64,000 nt of DNA from Microtetraspora sp. NBRC 13810 (GCF_030268685.1 NZ_BSRQ01000027.1:1-64000), one strand, 5' to 3'. Positions 24,305-34,040 are shown, counted from the first letter of the stretch. Program-made: numbers and translations. The notes: generated from the sequence alone by a model not told the origin.

Positions 24305-24335
24305 CTTGGTGAATGCGCTTCCGTAAAGGGGGATC

Positions 24336-25684
24336 TCACGCGAGTTCTTCGATGAATATGGAGAGCTGGGAGATGTTCCGGCATTCGTACATGGGGACGG
24401 CGGCGCCGTAGGCGGTGGCCTCGGAGTCGCCGGTGTCCCATTGCGCTCGGGGCTCGGGATTGAGCCAGTAGGCGTGCCGGGCGCGGGCGGCGAGGGTTTT
24501 CAGGGTGGCGAGGGCCATGGGCTGGTAGTTGTTGCGGGCGTCGCCGAGGATCAGCAGCGAGGACTTCGGGCCGATCGCGTCGCCGTACCGGGTGGCGAAG
24601 CCTTCGAACGCCTGGCCGTAGTTCGTCCGGCCGAAGCGGATCATGTCCGACTCCTCGGCCAGCCGGGTCATGGCCTCGACCAGGTCGGCGCCCGGGGTGA
24701 AGAAGCGGGTGACCTCGTCCACCCGGTCCACGAAACCGAAGGCCCGGACCTTGCTGAACTGCTCCCGCAGCGCGTAGGTCAGCAGCAGGGTGAAGTGCGC
24801 GAACGACGAGACCGAGTCGCTGGTGTCACACAGGATGACCAGCTCCGGCTTGTGCGGGCGGCGCGGCCGGTGGTGCGTGGTCAGCGGGACGCCGCCGGTG
24901 CTCAGCGAGGCGCGCACGGTGCGGCGGAAGTCGAGCCTGCCGCGCCTGCCGTGCCGGTGTCTCATGGTGAGCCGGGTGGCGAGGCGGCGGGCCAGCGGGT
25001 GCACCTCCCGGCGCAGTCTGCCGAGGTCGGCCCTGGTGATCCGGAGGAAGTCGACCTGGTCCAGCGGCGGGCGCACGGCGGACCTGGCGATCCGCTCCGG
25101 CCCGGCGTCCTCGGCGATGCGCCGCCGCACGTCGGAGGCCACCGCCTCCTCGAACCGGCGGATGTTGTCCTCGACCCGCCGCCTGGCGTTCTTCTCGGCG
25201 AGGCCGCCGCGCTCCTGGCCGGCCAGCACCTCGGCGAGGATGCGGGCCATCAGGGTCTCCGGGGACAGCGCGCGCAGCACCGGGTAGGAGAACCAGTTCT
25301 GCCGGCCCTCCGCCGCAGGCCGCCTGCCGTACCTGTCCACCATGGCCCGGGCGAAGGCGGCCATGCCGCCGGCGTCGATCAGCAGTCCCGCGAGCCGCTC
25401 GCGCAGCTCCTCCAGGCTCTCCTCGCCGGTGGGCCCGCTCGCCGGGCGGGGGGCGGGCGCGGCCGTGGTGACCGGCGGGAACCACAGGTCGAAGAGCATG
25501 TCGAAGCCCGGCCGGTAGGCGGGCCGCTTGATCAGCGTCGCCGCGTACGCCGCGCGCAGCGACTCCCGTTCGCCGAGGTCGATGAGCGCCAGCGCGCGCG
25601 CCGCGTCGAGGCCCTCGGCCGGCGAGACCGGCACGCCCGCCTCGCGCAGCGCGTGCACGAAGCCGACGTGCCGGTCCAGCAGGC

Positions 25685-25688
<4 letters not shown>
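24336..25688 (-). CDS. VWA-domain protein (CoxE-like), partner of the MoxR ATPase
   Basis: 450 residues. The C-terminal VWA domain carries the MIDAS DxSxS as VILCDTSDSVSSF, then the Thr loop FGRTNYGQAF and the Asp loop LLILGDARNN. The N-terminal part is helical and charged (RVEDNIRRFEEAVASDVRRRIAED). MoxR/CoxE pairs act as metal-dependent chaperones that help cofactor insertion or enzyme assembly, as CoxD/CoxE do for CO dehydrogenase. The client is not in the window. GTG 25688 overlaps the MoxR stop by 4 bases. Confidence 0.88.
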
Positions 25689-26542
<854 letters not shown>

Positions 26543-26647
26543 GTGTGTGCTCCCGGAAAGGACCCGAATTTTGTTCTAGGGTAGCCGGTCGTCCGCCGGC
26601 GCGGCGTCCTCCTTGATCGCCCCGAGGGCGGGTGGCACAGTGGCGGC

Positions 26648-27166
26648 GTGACGGTGCACGGGCCGGCCATCGGCCGCTACTACGAGGACTTCGAGGTCGG
26701 CGACGTCTACCGGCATCCGCTCGGCCGGACGATCAGCGAGGCCGACAACACCTGGTTCACCCTGCTCACGATGAACACGAACCAGAACCACTTCAACGCC
26801 CACTTCGCCGAGCGCGCGCCGTACGGGAGGATCATCGCCAACTCGGGGCTGACCGTGGCGATCGTGCTCGGGCTGTCCGTGATCGACGTCAGCCAGACGG
26901 CGATCATGAACCTGGGATGGGAGGAGATCAAGCTCACCCATCCGGTCTTCCTGGGGGACACGCTTTACGCGGAGTCGATCGTGCTGGACAAGCGCGAGTC
27001 GAGGTCGCGGCCGTACGCCGGGATCGTCTCCTGCCGCACCAGGGGGCTCAACCAGGACGGCGACGAGGTGATGTCGTGGCGGCGGGCGGTGATGGTCTAC
27101 CGGCGTGACGCGCCGCACGACAAGGGGTACTTCCCGCAGGCGAAGAACGGCCCGATGACCCCGTAG
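26648..27166 (+). CDS. MaoC-like (R)-hydratase, mesaconyl-CoA hydratase type
   Basis: 172-residue hot-dog fold protein. The hydratase motif is SEADNTWFTLLTMNTNQNHFNAHFAERAPYGRIIANSG, where Asp and His form the catalytic pair. GWEEIKLTHPVFLGDTLYAESIVLDKRES is the second half. The whole pattern is that of the MaoC family members hydrating branched or unsaturated acyl-CoA (mesaconyl-C4/C1-CoA or beta-methylmalyl-CoA). It could serve the acyl-CoA dehydrogenases nearby. GTG start at 26648. Confidence 0.9.
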   Translation: MTVHGPAIGRYYEDFEVGDVYRHPLGRTISEADNTWFTLLTMNTNQNHFNAHFAERAPYGRIIANSGLTVAIVLGLSVIDVSQTAIMNLGWEEIKLTHPVFLGDTLYAESIVLDKRESRSRPYAGIVSCRTRGLNQDGDEVMSWRRAVMVYRRDAPHDKGYFPQAKNGPMTP

Positions 27167-27179
27167 GGCGCGGCGGCGG

Positions 27180-27683
27180 TCAGCCGAGCGGGAGCTGGGG
27201 GACGCCGGCGAACTCCAGCGGCTTCGCGTGCGCGCGCTGCGAGGGCACCATGTCGGGCGTCACCACCACGACGGGGCAGCGGGCGCGGACGAGGCAGGCG
27301 CTCACCACGGGGCCGATCGGCGCGGGCGCGTCGGGGTCGAACGCGCGGCAGCCGAGCACCAGCAGGTCGGCCTCCTCCGCGTGTCTGAGCAGCACCTGGG
27401 GGGCCGAGCCGTGCGAGATCACGGGAGCGAGATGCGGCGCGATCTCCGCCACCGCCCGGCGGATGTCGGAGGCGGCGGCCTCCCGTTCCTCGTCGCGGCA
27501 CCGCCAGGTGCCCATCGGCGCGTAGGAGGCGCGGCCCTCGCCCGACCACTGCCAGGCGTGCACGGGCTCGATCACCGCCTGCCGTAGCGTGGCCTCGTTG
27601 ACCGCCCAGAGCAGGGCCGACGAGGACGCCGTGGAGTGGCTGAGGCCTACGACGATGCGTGGCTGGTTCGTCTTCTCGCTCAC
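27180..27683 (-). CDS. UspA universal stress protein, single domain
   Basis: 167 residues with the Usp alpha/beta fold: RIVVGLSHSTASSSALLWAVNEATLR at the start, and ADLLVLGCRAFDPDAPAPIGPVVSACLVRARCPVVVVTPD at the end. The ATP-binding G-2x-G-9x-G(S/T) motif is changed: the first Gly keeps place, but the GS(V/T) step is I-G-P-V-V. ATP binding is uncertain. The tail is slightly extended. Confidence 0.85.
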   Translation of the reverse strand: MSEKTNQPRIVVGLSHSTASSSALLWAVNEATLRQAVIEPVHAWQWSGEGRASYAPMGTWRCRDEEREAAASDIRRAVAEIAPHLAPVISHGSAPQVLLRHAEEADLLVLGCRAFDPDAPAPIGPVVSACLVRARCPVVVVTPDMVPSQRAHAKPLEFAGVPQLPLG

Positions 27684-27894
27684 GGTTCGAGCATTAATCC
27701 CGGCGGGTGAGGCCGGGCCAAAGTGCGGGGAAACGTGGTGCTAAATCCCGAGATGATCCCTTATGTCCACCCGGCGTTCGTTTGCCAGCTAAGGTAGATC
27801 TTCTGACCGATTCGTGGCTTTATGTTTGCCTTTGGGCCTTAAAGGTAACTAGAGTCCATTTCATGGCAGTCGACGAGACGCTCTTCGACCGAAG

Positions 27895-28062
27895 GCAGTC
27901 GGCTGAAGCCGAGTCCCGGCACCCCGCACCAGGGGAACGCCGGGAGCCGGGAGAACGCACCGGAGCCACGCGCTCCCCGGGGTGAGTCCGCCACCGCGCG
28001 GTAGGGCGCCCCTCATGCCCGAACCCCCACAACCCACCCGGTAGGCGCGATGGAGAGGAGAA
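27895..28062 (+). ncRNA. c-di-AMP riboswitch (ydaO-yuaA class)
   Basis: The conserved actinobacterial ydaO blocks are present in order: GCCGAGTCCC (27908), CCAGGGGAACGCCGGGAGCC, GAGAACGCACCGGAGCCACG, CCCCGGGGTGAGTCCGCC, GCGCGGTAGGGC, CCCGAACCCCCACAACCCA, CCGGTAGGCG and GATGGAGAGGAG. This class normally turns off cell-wall remodelling genes when c-di-AMP is high. The first gene downstream is the RlpA-like protein at 28315, after a further ~250 bases that contain a GGCACCCCTT/AAGGG...GTGCC hairpin, a possible expression platform. Promoter-like AT-richer DNA precedes it at 27780-27870. Confidence 0.88.
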
Positions 28063-28314
28063 CCCCCGTGGGCCACCCCCGCCCGTGCAGGCTTTCCGCC
28101 GCACCGAGTTCCGCCGCCCGCCCGTTGGCGAAGCGTCGCTGACGATCTCCATCGCCGTCGCGGTGGCACCCCTTTAGAAGGGCCGTGCCCGATGGGGCGA
28201 GACCGTCGAGCAGTTCCCTCCGCTTGACCTCGTCCTGAGCACGTCACGACCCGTGCCCGCTCTGCGAAGTGCGTACGGATTGTCCTGTCTCCGACCAAAG
28301 GATCCCCCACCTTC

Positions 28315-29106
28315 ATGATCGCCTTCTTTGACATGCGTGCGAAGCGTCTCCTTCTCGTCCCCCTTGTTGCCTCCCTCCTCGCCGGCACCGGTGCGGGCGC
28401 CGCCCTGGCGGACGCCACCGTCCTCCCGGTCCTCCCCGAGACCAGCGTCCCGGCCAGCGCCCAGGTGATGCTCGCCGGCACCACCACCGCCTCCTACTTC
28501 TGGGACGACTCCTCCGGCCGCGCCGGTGACACCGGGCTCCCGGCCAGCGGCAAGCCCATGCAGAAGGGCCTGTTCGCCAGCCCGAGCTGGCCGCTCGGCA
28601 CCGAGGGGTACGTGTTCTACGGCGGCAAGATGGCCAAGTTCTTCATCGGCGACCGTGGTCCCGGCAACCCCTCCAGCAGCGGCGTCATGCTGGACATCGA
28701 CGCCAAGACCTTCGCCGAGCTGACCGGCGGCGAGTTCAACCCCGGCACGCTGATGGTCAACGGCAACAACGGCGCCGGTCACATCGACGTCTCCTACGTG
28801 ATCACCAACTGGGGCGACGGGCTCGGCAAGAAGGACTACCCCGTCTCCTTCTCGGCCGGCGCCTGGCGGATGAAGGACGAGACCCCCGCCGAGCCGCGCA
28901 CGCTCACCCCGGCGATGATCGAGGCCGTGGCCAGGAACGTGCCGCTGAAGGACGCCGCCAGGAAGGCCCTGCCCACGCCGTCCGCCTCACCCTCCGCGGG
29001 CGGCCGGAGCGTCTTCGACCGGCTCGCCCAGTTGGTCGGCGTGGGCGCGGCGGGTGGCGCCTACCTCGGCCTGGAGCAGATCAGGAAGCTGTTGTCCCAC
29101 CGCTGA
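28315..29106 (+). CDS. Secreted RlpA-like double-psi beta-barrel protein
   Basis: 263 residues. Signal peptide about 1-33 (KRLLLVPLVASLLAGTGAGAALA). The central domain (about 60-165) has TTASYFWDDSSGRAGDTGLPASG, KPMQKGLFASPSWPLGTEGYVFYGGKMAKFFIGDRGP and GVMLDIDAKTF: the G-x-A-S-Y-F / A-S-x-x-x-P-x-G / D-R-G-P / hDhs pattern of RlpA and related cell-wall proteins. A Pro/Ser linker and a C-terminal hydrophobic helix (LVGVGAAGGAYLGLEQI) follow. Its c-di-AMP riboswitch fits a role in peptidoglycan remodelling, for example at spore germination. ATG 28315 has AAAGGA about 11 bases upstream. Confidence 0.82.
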   Translation: MIAFFDMRAKRLLLVPLVASLLAGTGAGAALADATVLPVLPETSVPASAQVMLAGTTTASYFWDDSSGRAGDTGLPASGKPMQKGLFASPSWPLGTEGYVFYGGKMAKFFIGDRGPGNPSSSGVMLDIDAKTFAELTGGEFNPGTLMVNGNNGAGHIDVSYVITNWGDGLGKKDYPVSFSAGAWRMKDETPAEPRTLTPAMIEAVARNVPLKDAARKALPTPSASPSAGGRSVFDRLAQLVGVGAAGGAYLGLEQIRKLLSHR

Positions 29107-29162
29107 TCCGACCGCCGCCGTCCGGGTGACGCGGCGCCTCTCCCTCCGCCGCCTCCCGCACC

Positions 29163-29203
29163 GAGGACGGGCGTCCTCCTTCCCCCTCAGGACGCCCGTC
29201 CTC
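29163..29203 (+). terminator. Hairpin terminator after the RlpA-like gene
   Basis: GAGGACGGGCGTCCT (29163-29177) and AGGACGCCCGTCCTC (29189-29203) pair perfectly over 15 bp. A CCCTGCGCCCGGAACCCCCG tandem duplication follows at about 29205-29248. Confidence 0.8.
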
Positions 29204-29357
29204 TCCCTGCGCCCGGAACCCCCGGCTCCCTGCGCCCGGAACCCCCGGCCGGGCGAAGTACGCAAATATCCTGTAAAGGTTAAAAACCGCCCACAACCTG
29301 CATGGCTGCCGCTCCGAAGGTGAGAGGAAGGGTCCGCGAGCCCAACGGGAGGCGAGC

Positions 29358-31004
29358 ATGGCCGCAGGTGAACCCGAGGTGCCGAAGGCCGTGGCCAGGG
29401 GGAGCCGCTTCGTCGACGACCGGGTCGGTGCGGCAGGCTTCCTCAAGCGCAACCTGCGCAAGGTCTTCCCCGACCACTGGACGTTCCTGCTCGGCGAGAT
29501 CGCGCTCTACTCGTTCGTCATCCTCCTGCTTAGCGGCACCTTCCTCACGTTCTGGTTCAAGCCCGGCATGGGGGACGTCGTGTACAACGGCGCGTACGCC
29601 CCGCTGCGTGGCGTGACCATGTCCGAGGCGTACGCGTCGGCGTTGCACATCAGCTTCGAAGTGCGCGGCGGGCTGCTGATGCGGCAGATCCACCACTGGG
29701 CGGCCCTGCTCTTCGTGGCCGCCATCCTGGTGCACATGCTCCGGATCTTCTTCACCGGCGCGTACCGCAAGCCACGCGAGCTCAACTGGCTCATCGGCCT
29801 GGTGCTGCTCACCCTCGCCCTCGTGGAGGGCCTGACCGGTTACTCGCTCCCGGACGACCTGCTGTCCGGCGCGGGCCTGCGCATCACCCAGGGAGTGGTC
29901 CTCTCCATACCGGTGGTCGGGACCTACCTGTCGTTCCTGCTGTTCGGCGGGGAGTATCCCGGCGAGGACATCATCAGCCGGTTCTTCACGATCCACATCC
30001 TGCTGCTCCCCGGGCTGCTCGTGGCGCTGATCACCGCCCACCTGATCCTGATGTGGGTGCAGAAGCACACCCAGATGCCGGGCAAGGGGCACACCGAGAC
30101 CAACGTGGTCGGCGGCCCGCTCTACCCGTCGTTCATGCTCAAGTCGGGGGCGTTCTTCTTCTTCACCTTCGGCGTGCTGACGGCGCTCGGCGGGTTCGCC
30201 CAGATCAACCCGATCTGGTTGTTCGGCCCCTACTCGCCGGCGAACGTGTCCGCGGGGTCGCAGCCGGACTTCTACCTGGGCTTCCTGGACGGCGCCCTGC
30301 GGATGATGCCCTCGTGGGAGATCAACCTGTGGGGGCACACGCTGACGTTGAGCGTCCTCATCCCGGCGCTGCTGCCGATGTTCGTCATCCTGACCGGCCT
30401 GGCCGTCTACCCCTTCGCCGAACGCTGGATCACCGGCGACCGGCGTGAGCACCACGTCGCCGACCGGCCGCGCAACAACCCGCACCGCACCGCGATCGGC
30501 ATGGCGGCCATCACCTTCTACGGCGTCCTGTGGCTGCTGGGGGCCAACGACGAGATCTCCGCGAACTTCCACATCTCGCTCTACGCGACCACCTGGTTCT
30601 CCAGGATCGCGGTCTTCGTGGGACCGGCCGTCGCCTACTACGTCACGTACCGGATCTGCGTCGGCCTCCAGCGCAAGGACGCCGGGCTGGTCCGGCACGG
30701 TGTGGAGTCCGGCGTCATCAAGCGGCTGCCGCACGGCGAGTTCATCGAGGTGCACGCCCCCTCGACGGAGGAACTCGCGGACCGGGTGCTGGCGAAGGAA
30801 CCGATCCCGGTCATCGAGGCCGACGGGCACGACGGGGACGGCGTCCCGCCCAAGGAACTGCGCGGCCCCATCGGCCACCTGCGCGCCCGGCTGAGCCACG
30901 TCTACGGCGGGGACAAGGTCCCGCTGCCGGAGGAGGAGCACGAGGAGGGGCGGCCGCCCGCGGAACTGGAGCAGCGCGGCCGGCGGTCTAGGCCTCGCCG
31001 ATGA
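29358..31004 (+). CDS. qcrB: Cytochrome b subunit QcrB, stand-alone copy
   Basis: 548-residue membrane protein of the menaquinol-cytochrome c oxidoreductase. Heme b ligands are H112 (or H113)/H126 on one helix and H213/H228 on the next. The Qo-site loop has QPDFYLGF in place of PEWY/PDWY, as in actinobacteria, and a long cytoplasmic C-terminal tail follows (about 420-548). In actinobacteria qcrB normally ends a qcrCAB operon; here neither qcrC nor qcrA is adjacent, so this is probably a second copy. ATG 29358 follows GGGAGGCGAGC. An upstream ATG at 29302 is in another frame. Confidence 0.9.
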   Translation: MAAGEPEVPKAVARGSRFVDDRVGAAGFLKRNLRKVFPDHWTFLLGEIALYSFVILLLSGTFLTFWFKPGMGDVVYNGAYAPLRGVTMSEAYASALHISFEVRGGLLMRQIHHWAALLFVAAILVHMLRIFFTGAYRKPRELNWLIGLVLLTLALVEGLTGYSLPDDLLSGAGLRITQGVVLSIPVVGTYLSFLLFGGEYPGEDIISRFFTIHILLLPGLLVALITAHLILMWVQKHTQMPGKGHTETNVVGGPLYPSFMLKSGAFFFFTFGVLTALGGFAQINPIWLFGPYSPANVSAGSQPDFYLGFLDGALRMMPSWEINLWGHTLTLSVLIPALLPMFVILTGLAVYPFAERWITGDRREHHVADRPRNNPHRTAIGMAAITFYGVLWLLGANDEISANFHISLYATTWFSRIAVFVGPAVAYYVTYRICVGLQRKDAGLVRHGVESGVIKRLPHGEFIEVHAPSTEELADRVLAKEPIPVIEADGHDGDGVPPKELRGPIGHLRARLSHVYGGDKVPLPEEEHEEGRPPAELEQRGRRSRPRR

Positions 31005-32256
31005 GCGCCTGCTCGTCCGGCTTGAACACCAGCACGTTGTCGATGTAGGAACGGACCGCGGCGGCCAGCCCGATGTCCCCGCCCGCGGCCTCGGACCGGA
31101 ACCAGCGGTGGTCGAGCACCTCGTGGAAGAACTGCGCGGGCTCCAGCTTGCCGCGCAGCCCGGCCGGGATCGCGGCCACCGTGGGCTGGAAGATCTCGGC
31201 GAGCCAGCGGTGCGCCACGATCGCCTCGTCCTCGTGCCGCAGGCCGCTCTGCACCCGGAAGGAGTCGAGGTCGTTGAGCAGCCGCCGCGCCTGGTTCTCC
31301 TCCACGTCCAGGCCGGTGAGGCGGAGCAGGCGGCGCTGGTGGTGCCCGGCGTCCACGACCTTGGGCCGCACGATCAGCCGGCCGGTGCCCGCCTTGCGGC
31401 GGACCATCATCTCCGCCACGTCGAAGCCGAGGGAGTTCAGGCGGCGGATGCGCTGCTCCACCCGGTGCCAGTCCACCTCCTCGATGATCTCGTCCTCGGT
31501 GAGCTCCTCCCACAGCCGGTTGTACCGGTCGAGCACCTGCCCGGCGATCGCCTCCGGGTCGATGGACGGGTGCAGCAGGCCGCCCGCCTCCAGGTCGAGC
31601 ATCTCGCCGTAGATGTTGGTGTGCGCGAGGTCGATGTCGTGCCTGCGCAGCCCCTCGCTGATCAGGGGATGGATCTCGCCTGTCTCGGCGTCCACCAGAT
31701 AGGCCGCGAACGCCCCCGCGTCCCGCCGGAAGAGCGTGTTGGACAGCGAGCAGTCGCCCCAGTAGAAGCCGTACAGGTGCAGCCGGACCAGGAGCACGGC
31801 CAGCGCGTCGAGCAGCCGGGTGAGCGTGTCGGGCCGCAGCGTGCCCGACATGACCGCCCGGTAGGGGAGGGAGAACTGCAGATGGCGGGTGACCAGGGCG
31901 GAGTCCAGCGGCTCACCGTCGCGGCCGGTGCGCCCGGTGACCACGGCGACCGGCTCGACGGCGGGCGCGTCCAGCCTGCTGAGATCCCACAGCAGGCGGT
32001 ACTCCGCCTTGGCGTAGCGCTCGCTGATCTCCTTGATCGCGTACACCCGGTCGGCCAGCCGGACGAAGCGCACCACGTGCCGGGAGATGCCGCGGGGGAG
32101 CGGGACCAGGTAGTGGTCCGGCCACTCTTCCAGGGGGAGGTCCCAGGGCAGGCGGATGAGGTCGGGATCGCTGGGAGCGCCCGTGATCTGCAACGGCAAC
32201 CCATCGCTCCATTCGTTCCGCTGACTCCGCTGGTTCCGCTGGGAAACGTTAGTCAC
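30988..32256 (-). CDS. DUF4032 protein with kinase-like (Kdo/WaaP) fold
   Basis: 422 residues. The N-terminal half looks like a lipopolysaccharide-kinase-type fold: YAIKEISERYAKAEYRLL supplies a VxxK-like Lys, LHLYGFYWGDCSLSNTLFRRD an HGD-like catalytic loop, and AYLVDAETGE a DFG-like metal site. The C-terminal half is the DUF4032 domain (DEIIEEVDWHRVEQRIRRLNSLGFDVAEM). Found widely in actinobacteria, function unknown. The start GTG 32256 overlaps the aldolase stop by 4 bases (GTGA), so the two are cotranscribed; the 3' end overlaps QcrB by 17 bases. Confidence 0.85.
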   Translation of the reverse strand: MTNVSQRNQRSQRNEWSDGLPLQITGAPSDPDLIRLPWDLPLEEWPDHYLVPLPRGISRHVVRFVRLADRVYAIKEISERYAKAEYRLLWDLSRLDAPAVEPVAVVTGRTGRDGEPLDSALVTRHLQFSLPYRAVMSGTLRPDTLTRLLDALAVLLVRLHLYGFYWGDCSLSNTLFRRDAGAFAAYLVDAETGEIHPLISEGLRRHDIDLAHTNIYGEMLDLEAGGLLHPSIDPEAIAGQVLDRYNRLWEELTEDEIIEEVDWHRVEQRIRRLNSLGFDVAEMMVRRKAGTGRLIVRPKVVDAGHHQRRLLRLTGLDVEENQARRLLNDLDSFRVQSGLRHEDEAIVAHRWLAEIFQPTVAAIPAGLRGKLEPAQFFHEVLDHRWFRSEAAGGDIGLAAAVRSYIDNVLVFKPDEQALIGEA

Positions 32257-32939
32257 TTTCCTGGTTCGATGTCCGGGACGTCCGATCCGTGGACCGGTTC
32301 CCGGCGCGGGAACGCCTGCGGGTTGAGCGCCCGCTCGACCACCGCGCCGAGCTCCTCCTCGGTCAGGACCCGGGGCTCGCCCACCCCCTTGGCCCGCACG
32401 TACACCTCGCAGAGCCACTCCAGCAGCCTGGTCGCCTCGAAGGCCGTCTCCAGGTCCGCGCCGAGGGTCACTCCGCCGTGGTTGGCCATCAGCACCGCCT
32501 GCCTGCCGGCGAGCGCCTCCATCACGTTCGCGGCCAGCTCCGGCGTGCCGTACGTGGCGTAGCGGGCGACCCTGATCGTGCCGCCGAGCAGCAGCGCGTT
32601 GTAGTGGATCGGGGGCAGCTCGGTCATGGTGGTGGCCACGACGGCGCCGAAGACGGAGTGCGTGTGCACGACGGCCGTGGCGTCGGTGGCCGCGTAGACG
32701 GCCAGGTGCATCGGCGTCTCGGAGGACGGCTGCCGCTCGCCGGAGACGACATATCCCTCGATGTCCAGCACCGGGCAGTCCTGCGGCGTCATCCGGTCCA
32801 GCGCGACCCCGGACGGGGTGACCGCGACGAGGTCGCCCGAGCGCACGCTCAGGTTGCCCGAGGTGCCGATCACCAGCCCCGACTCGATCGCCCGCCTGCC
32901 GTACGCGCACAACGCCCTGCGCTCCTCGCCCATCAGCAT
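32253..32939 (-). CDS. Class II aldolase (L-fuculose-phosphate/ribulose-phosphate type)
   Basis: 228 residues. Zinc-binding HxH is in AVVHTHSVFGAVV and the third His in LMANHGGVTLGADLETAFEATRLLEW. TSGNLSVR near the start binds the phosphate, and SSETPMHLAVYAATDATAVVH contributes the catalytic Glu. It could cleave a sugar-1-phosphate such as fuculose-1-phosphate or act as a salvage aldolase for 5-deoxyribose/methylthioribose. Cotranscribed with the DUF4032 gene. Confidence 0.87.
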   Translation of the reverse strand: MLMGEERRALCAYGRRAIESGLVIGTSGNLSVRSGDLVAVTPSGVALDRMTPQDCPVLDIEGYVVSGERQPSSETPMHLAVYAATDATAVVHTHSVFGAVVATTMTELPPIHYNALLLGGTIRVARYATYGTPELAANVMEALAGRQAVLMANHGGVTLGADLETAFEATRLLEWLCEVYVRAKGVGEPRVLTEEELGAVVERALNPQAFPRREPVHGSDVPDIEPGK

Positions 32940-33013
32940 GCGATCAAACTAGGCGTTCCCGCCGTCCCGGGCAAAGGGTGGCATGGCCCCGTTCCGCGTG
33001 ATGTCCTGGAATC

Positions 33014-33298
33014 ATGCTGGACGAAACGGAGATCACCAGGAAGCTGGCCGGGCTGCCGGAATGGCGGCGTGAGGGCCGCGAGATCAGGCGCACCTTCAAG
33101 GCGCGGGACTTCCCGGCCGCGATCCGGGTGGTGGACGAGGTCGCCGCGCGGGCCGAGGAGCTGAATCACCATCCGGATGTCGACATCCGCTGGCGGACCC
33201 TGCACTTCGCCCTGACCACGCACGACGCGGGAGGTTTGACGGAGAAGGACTTCGCCCTCGCCGGGGACATCGACCGGATAGCCGAGCGTTACGCTTAG
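33014..33298 (+). CDS. phhB: 4a-hydroxytetrahydrobiopterin dehydratase (PCD/DCoH)
   Basis: 94 residues, the size of the family. The motif ELNHHPDVDIRWRTLHFALTTHDAGGLTEKDFALA carries the catalytic E-LNHHP and the ALTTHDAGGLT strand. It recycles the pterin cofactor of aromatic amino-acid hydroxylases, or acts in molybdopterin or moonlighting roles. No hydroxylase is adjacent. Confidence 0.95.
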   Translation: MLDETEITRKLAGLPEWRREGREIRRTFKARDFPAAIRVVDEVAARAEELNHHPDVDIRWRTLHFALTTHDAGGLTEKDFALAGDIDRIAERYA

Positions 33299-33364
33299 TC
33301 CTTGCGCGATTACGGGCTAGAGTTGCGCCTCGACCAATCCGTTCCACGAAGGGAAAGTTTCGGC

Positions 33365-34021
33365 ATGCGCCGTCTCCCTGTCCTCGCGCTCGTCATGCTC
33401 AGCGCCGCCTGCGGTCAGCAGGGGGCGGTCGGCTCCGGTGAGGCTCCGGTCGTGAGCCCCGCCGCCGCGCCGTCCACCCCCTCCTCGCCCTCCGTCGAGG
33501 ACTCCCCCGGGCACACCCCGGGCGAGTCCACCGCGCCGGTCCGGCTCACCGGCGGCGGCACCTTCAAGCCCTACAGCGAGGGCGCGAAGGCGGTGGTCTA
33601 CGACAAGAAGCTGGCGCCCGAGGGGGCGAAGGCCGACATCACGGTCGACTCCAGCGGCCAGGAGACCACCTCCAAGCTGACCGTCGCCGGCCTGCTGCCC
33701 GACCGCAAGTACGGCTCGCACCTGCACACGAAGTCCTGCGGCGCCAAGCCCGACGACTCCGGCCCGCACTTCCAGCACATGCCGGCCCAGGGCCCCTCGC
33801 CGCACACGGCGGCCAACCCGACCAACGAGGTCTGGCTCGACTTCACCACCGACGCGTCCGGCGCGGCCACCGCCGAGGCCAAGCAGCCGTGGGGGCTCAG
33901 CCCCGACCGGCTGCCCAAGTCGCTGGTGATCCACGCCGAGGAGACCACGCCCACCGGTCCCAAGGCGGGCACGGCCGGTGACCGGGTGGCCTGCCTCGAC
34001 CTGCGCAAGGCCGGCGCCTGA
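33365..34021 (+). CDS. Cu/Zn superoxide dismutase-like lipoprotein
   Basis: 218 residues. The signal peptide ends in LVMLSAACGQQG, a lipobox variant with Cys about 18. A Ser/Pro-rich spacer follows to about 60. The SodC-like domain has GSHLHTKSCGAKPDDSGPHFQHMP: HxH and the paired His of the metal loop. The region that should supply the electrostatic loop Arg reads GDRVACLDLRKAGA, so Arg may be displaced and dismutase activity needs support. It probably sits on the outer face of the membrane. ATG 33365 has GGGAAAG upstream. Confidence 0.85.
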   Translation: MRRLPVLALVMLSAACGQQGAVGSGEAPVVSPAAAPSTPSSPSVEDSPGHTPGESTAPVRLTGGGTFKPYSEGAKAVVYDKKLAPEGAKADITVDSSGQETTSKLTVAGLLPDRKYGSHLHTKSCGAKPDDSGPHFQHMPAQGPSPHTAANPTNEVWLDFTTDASGAATAEAKQPWGLSPDRLPKSLVIHAEETTPTGPKAGTAGDRVACLDLRKAGA

Positions 34022-34040
34022 CCGCAGGCCCGCCCGGCGG

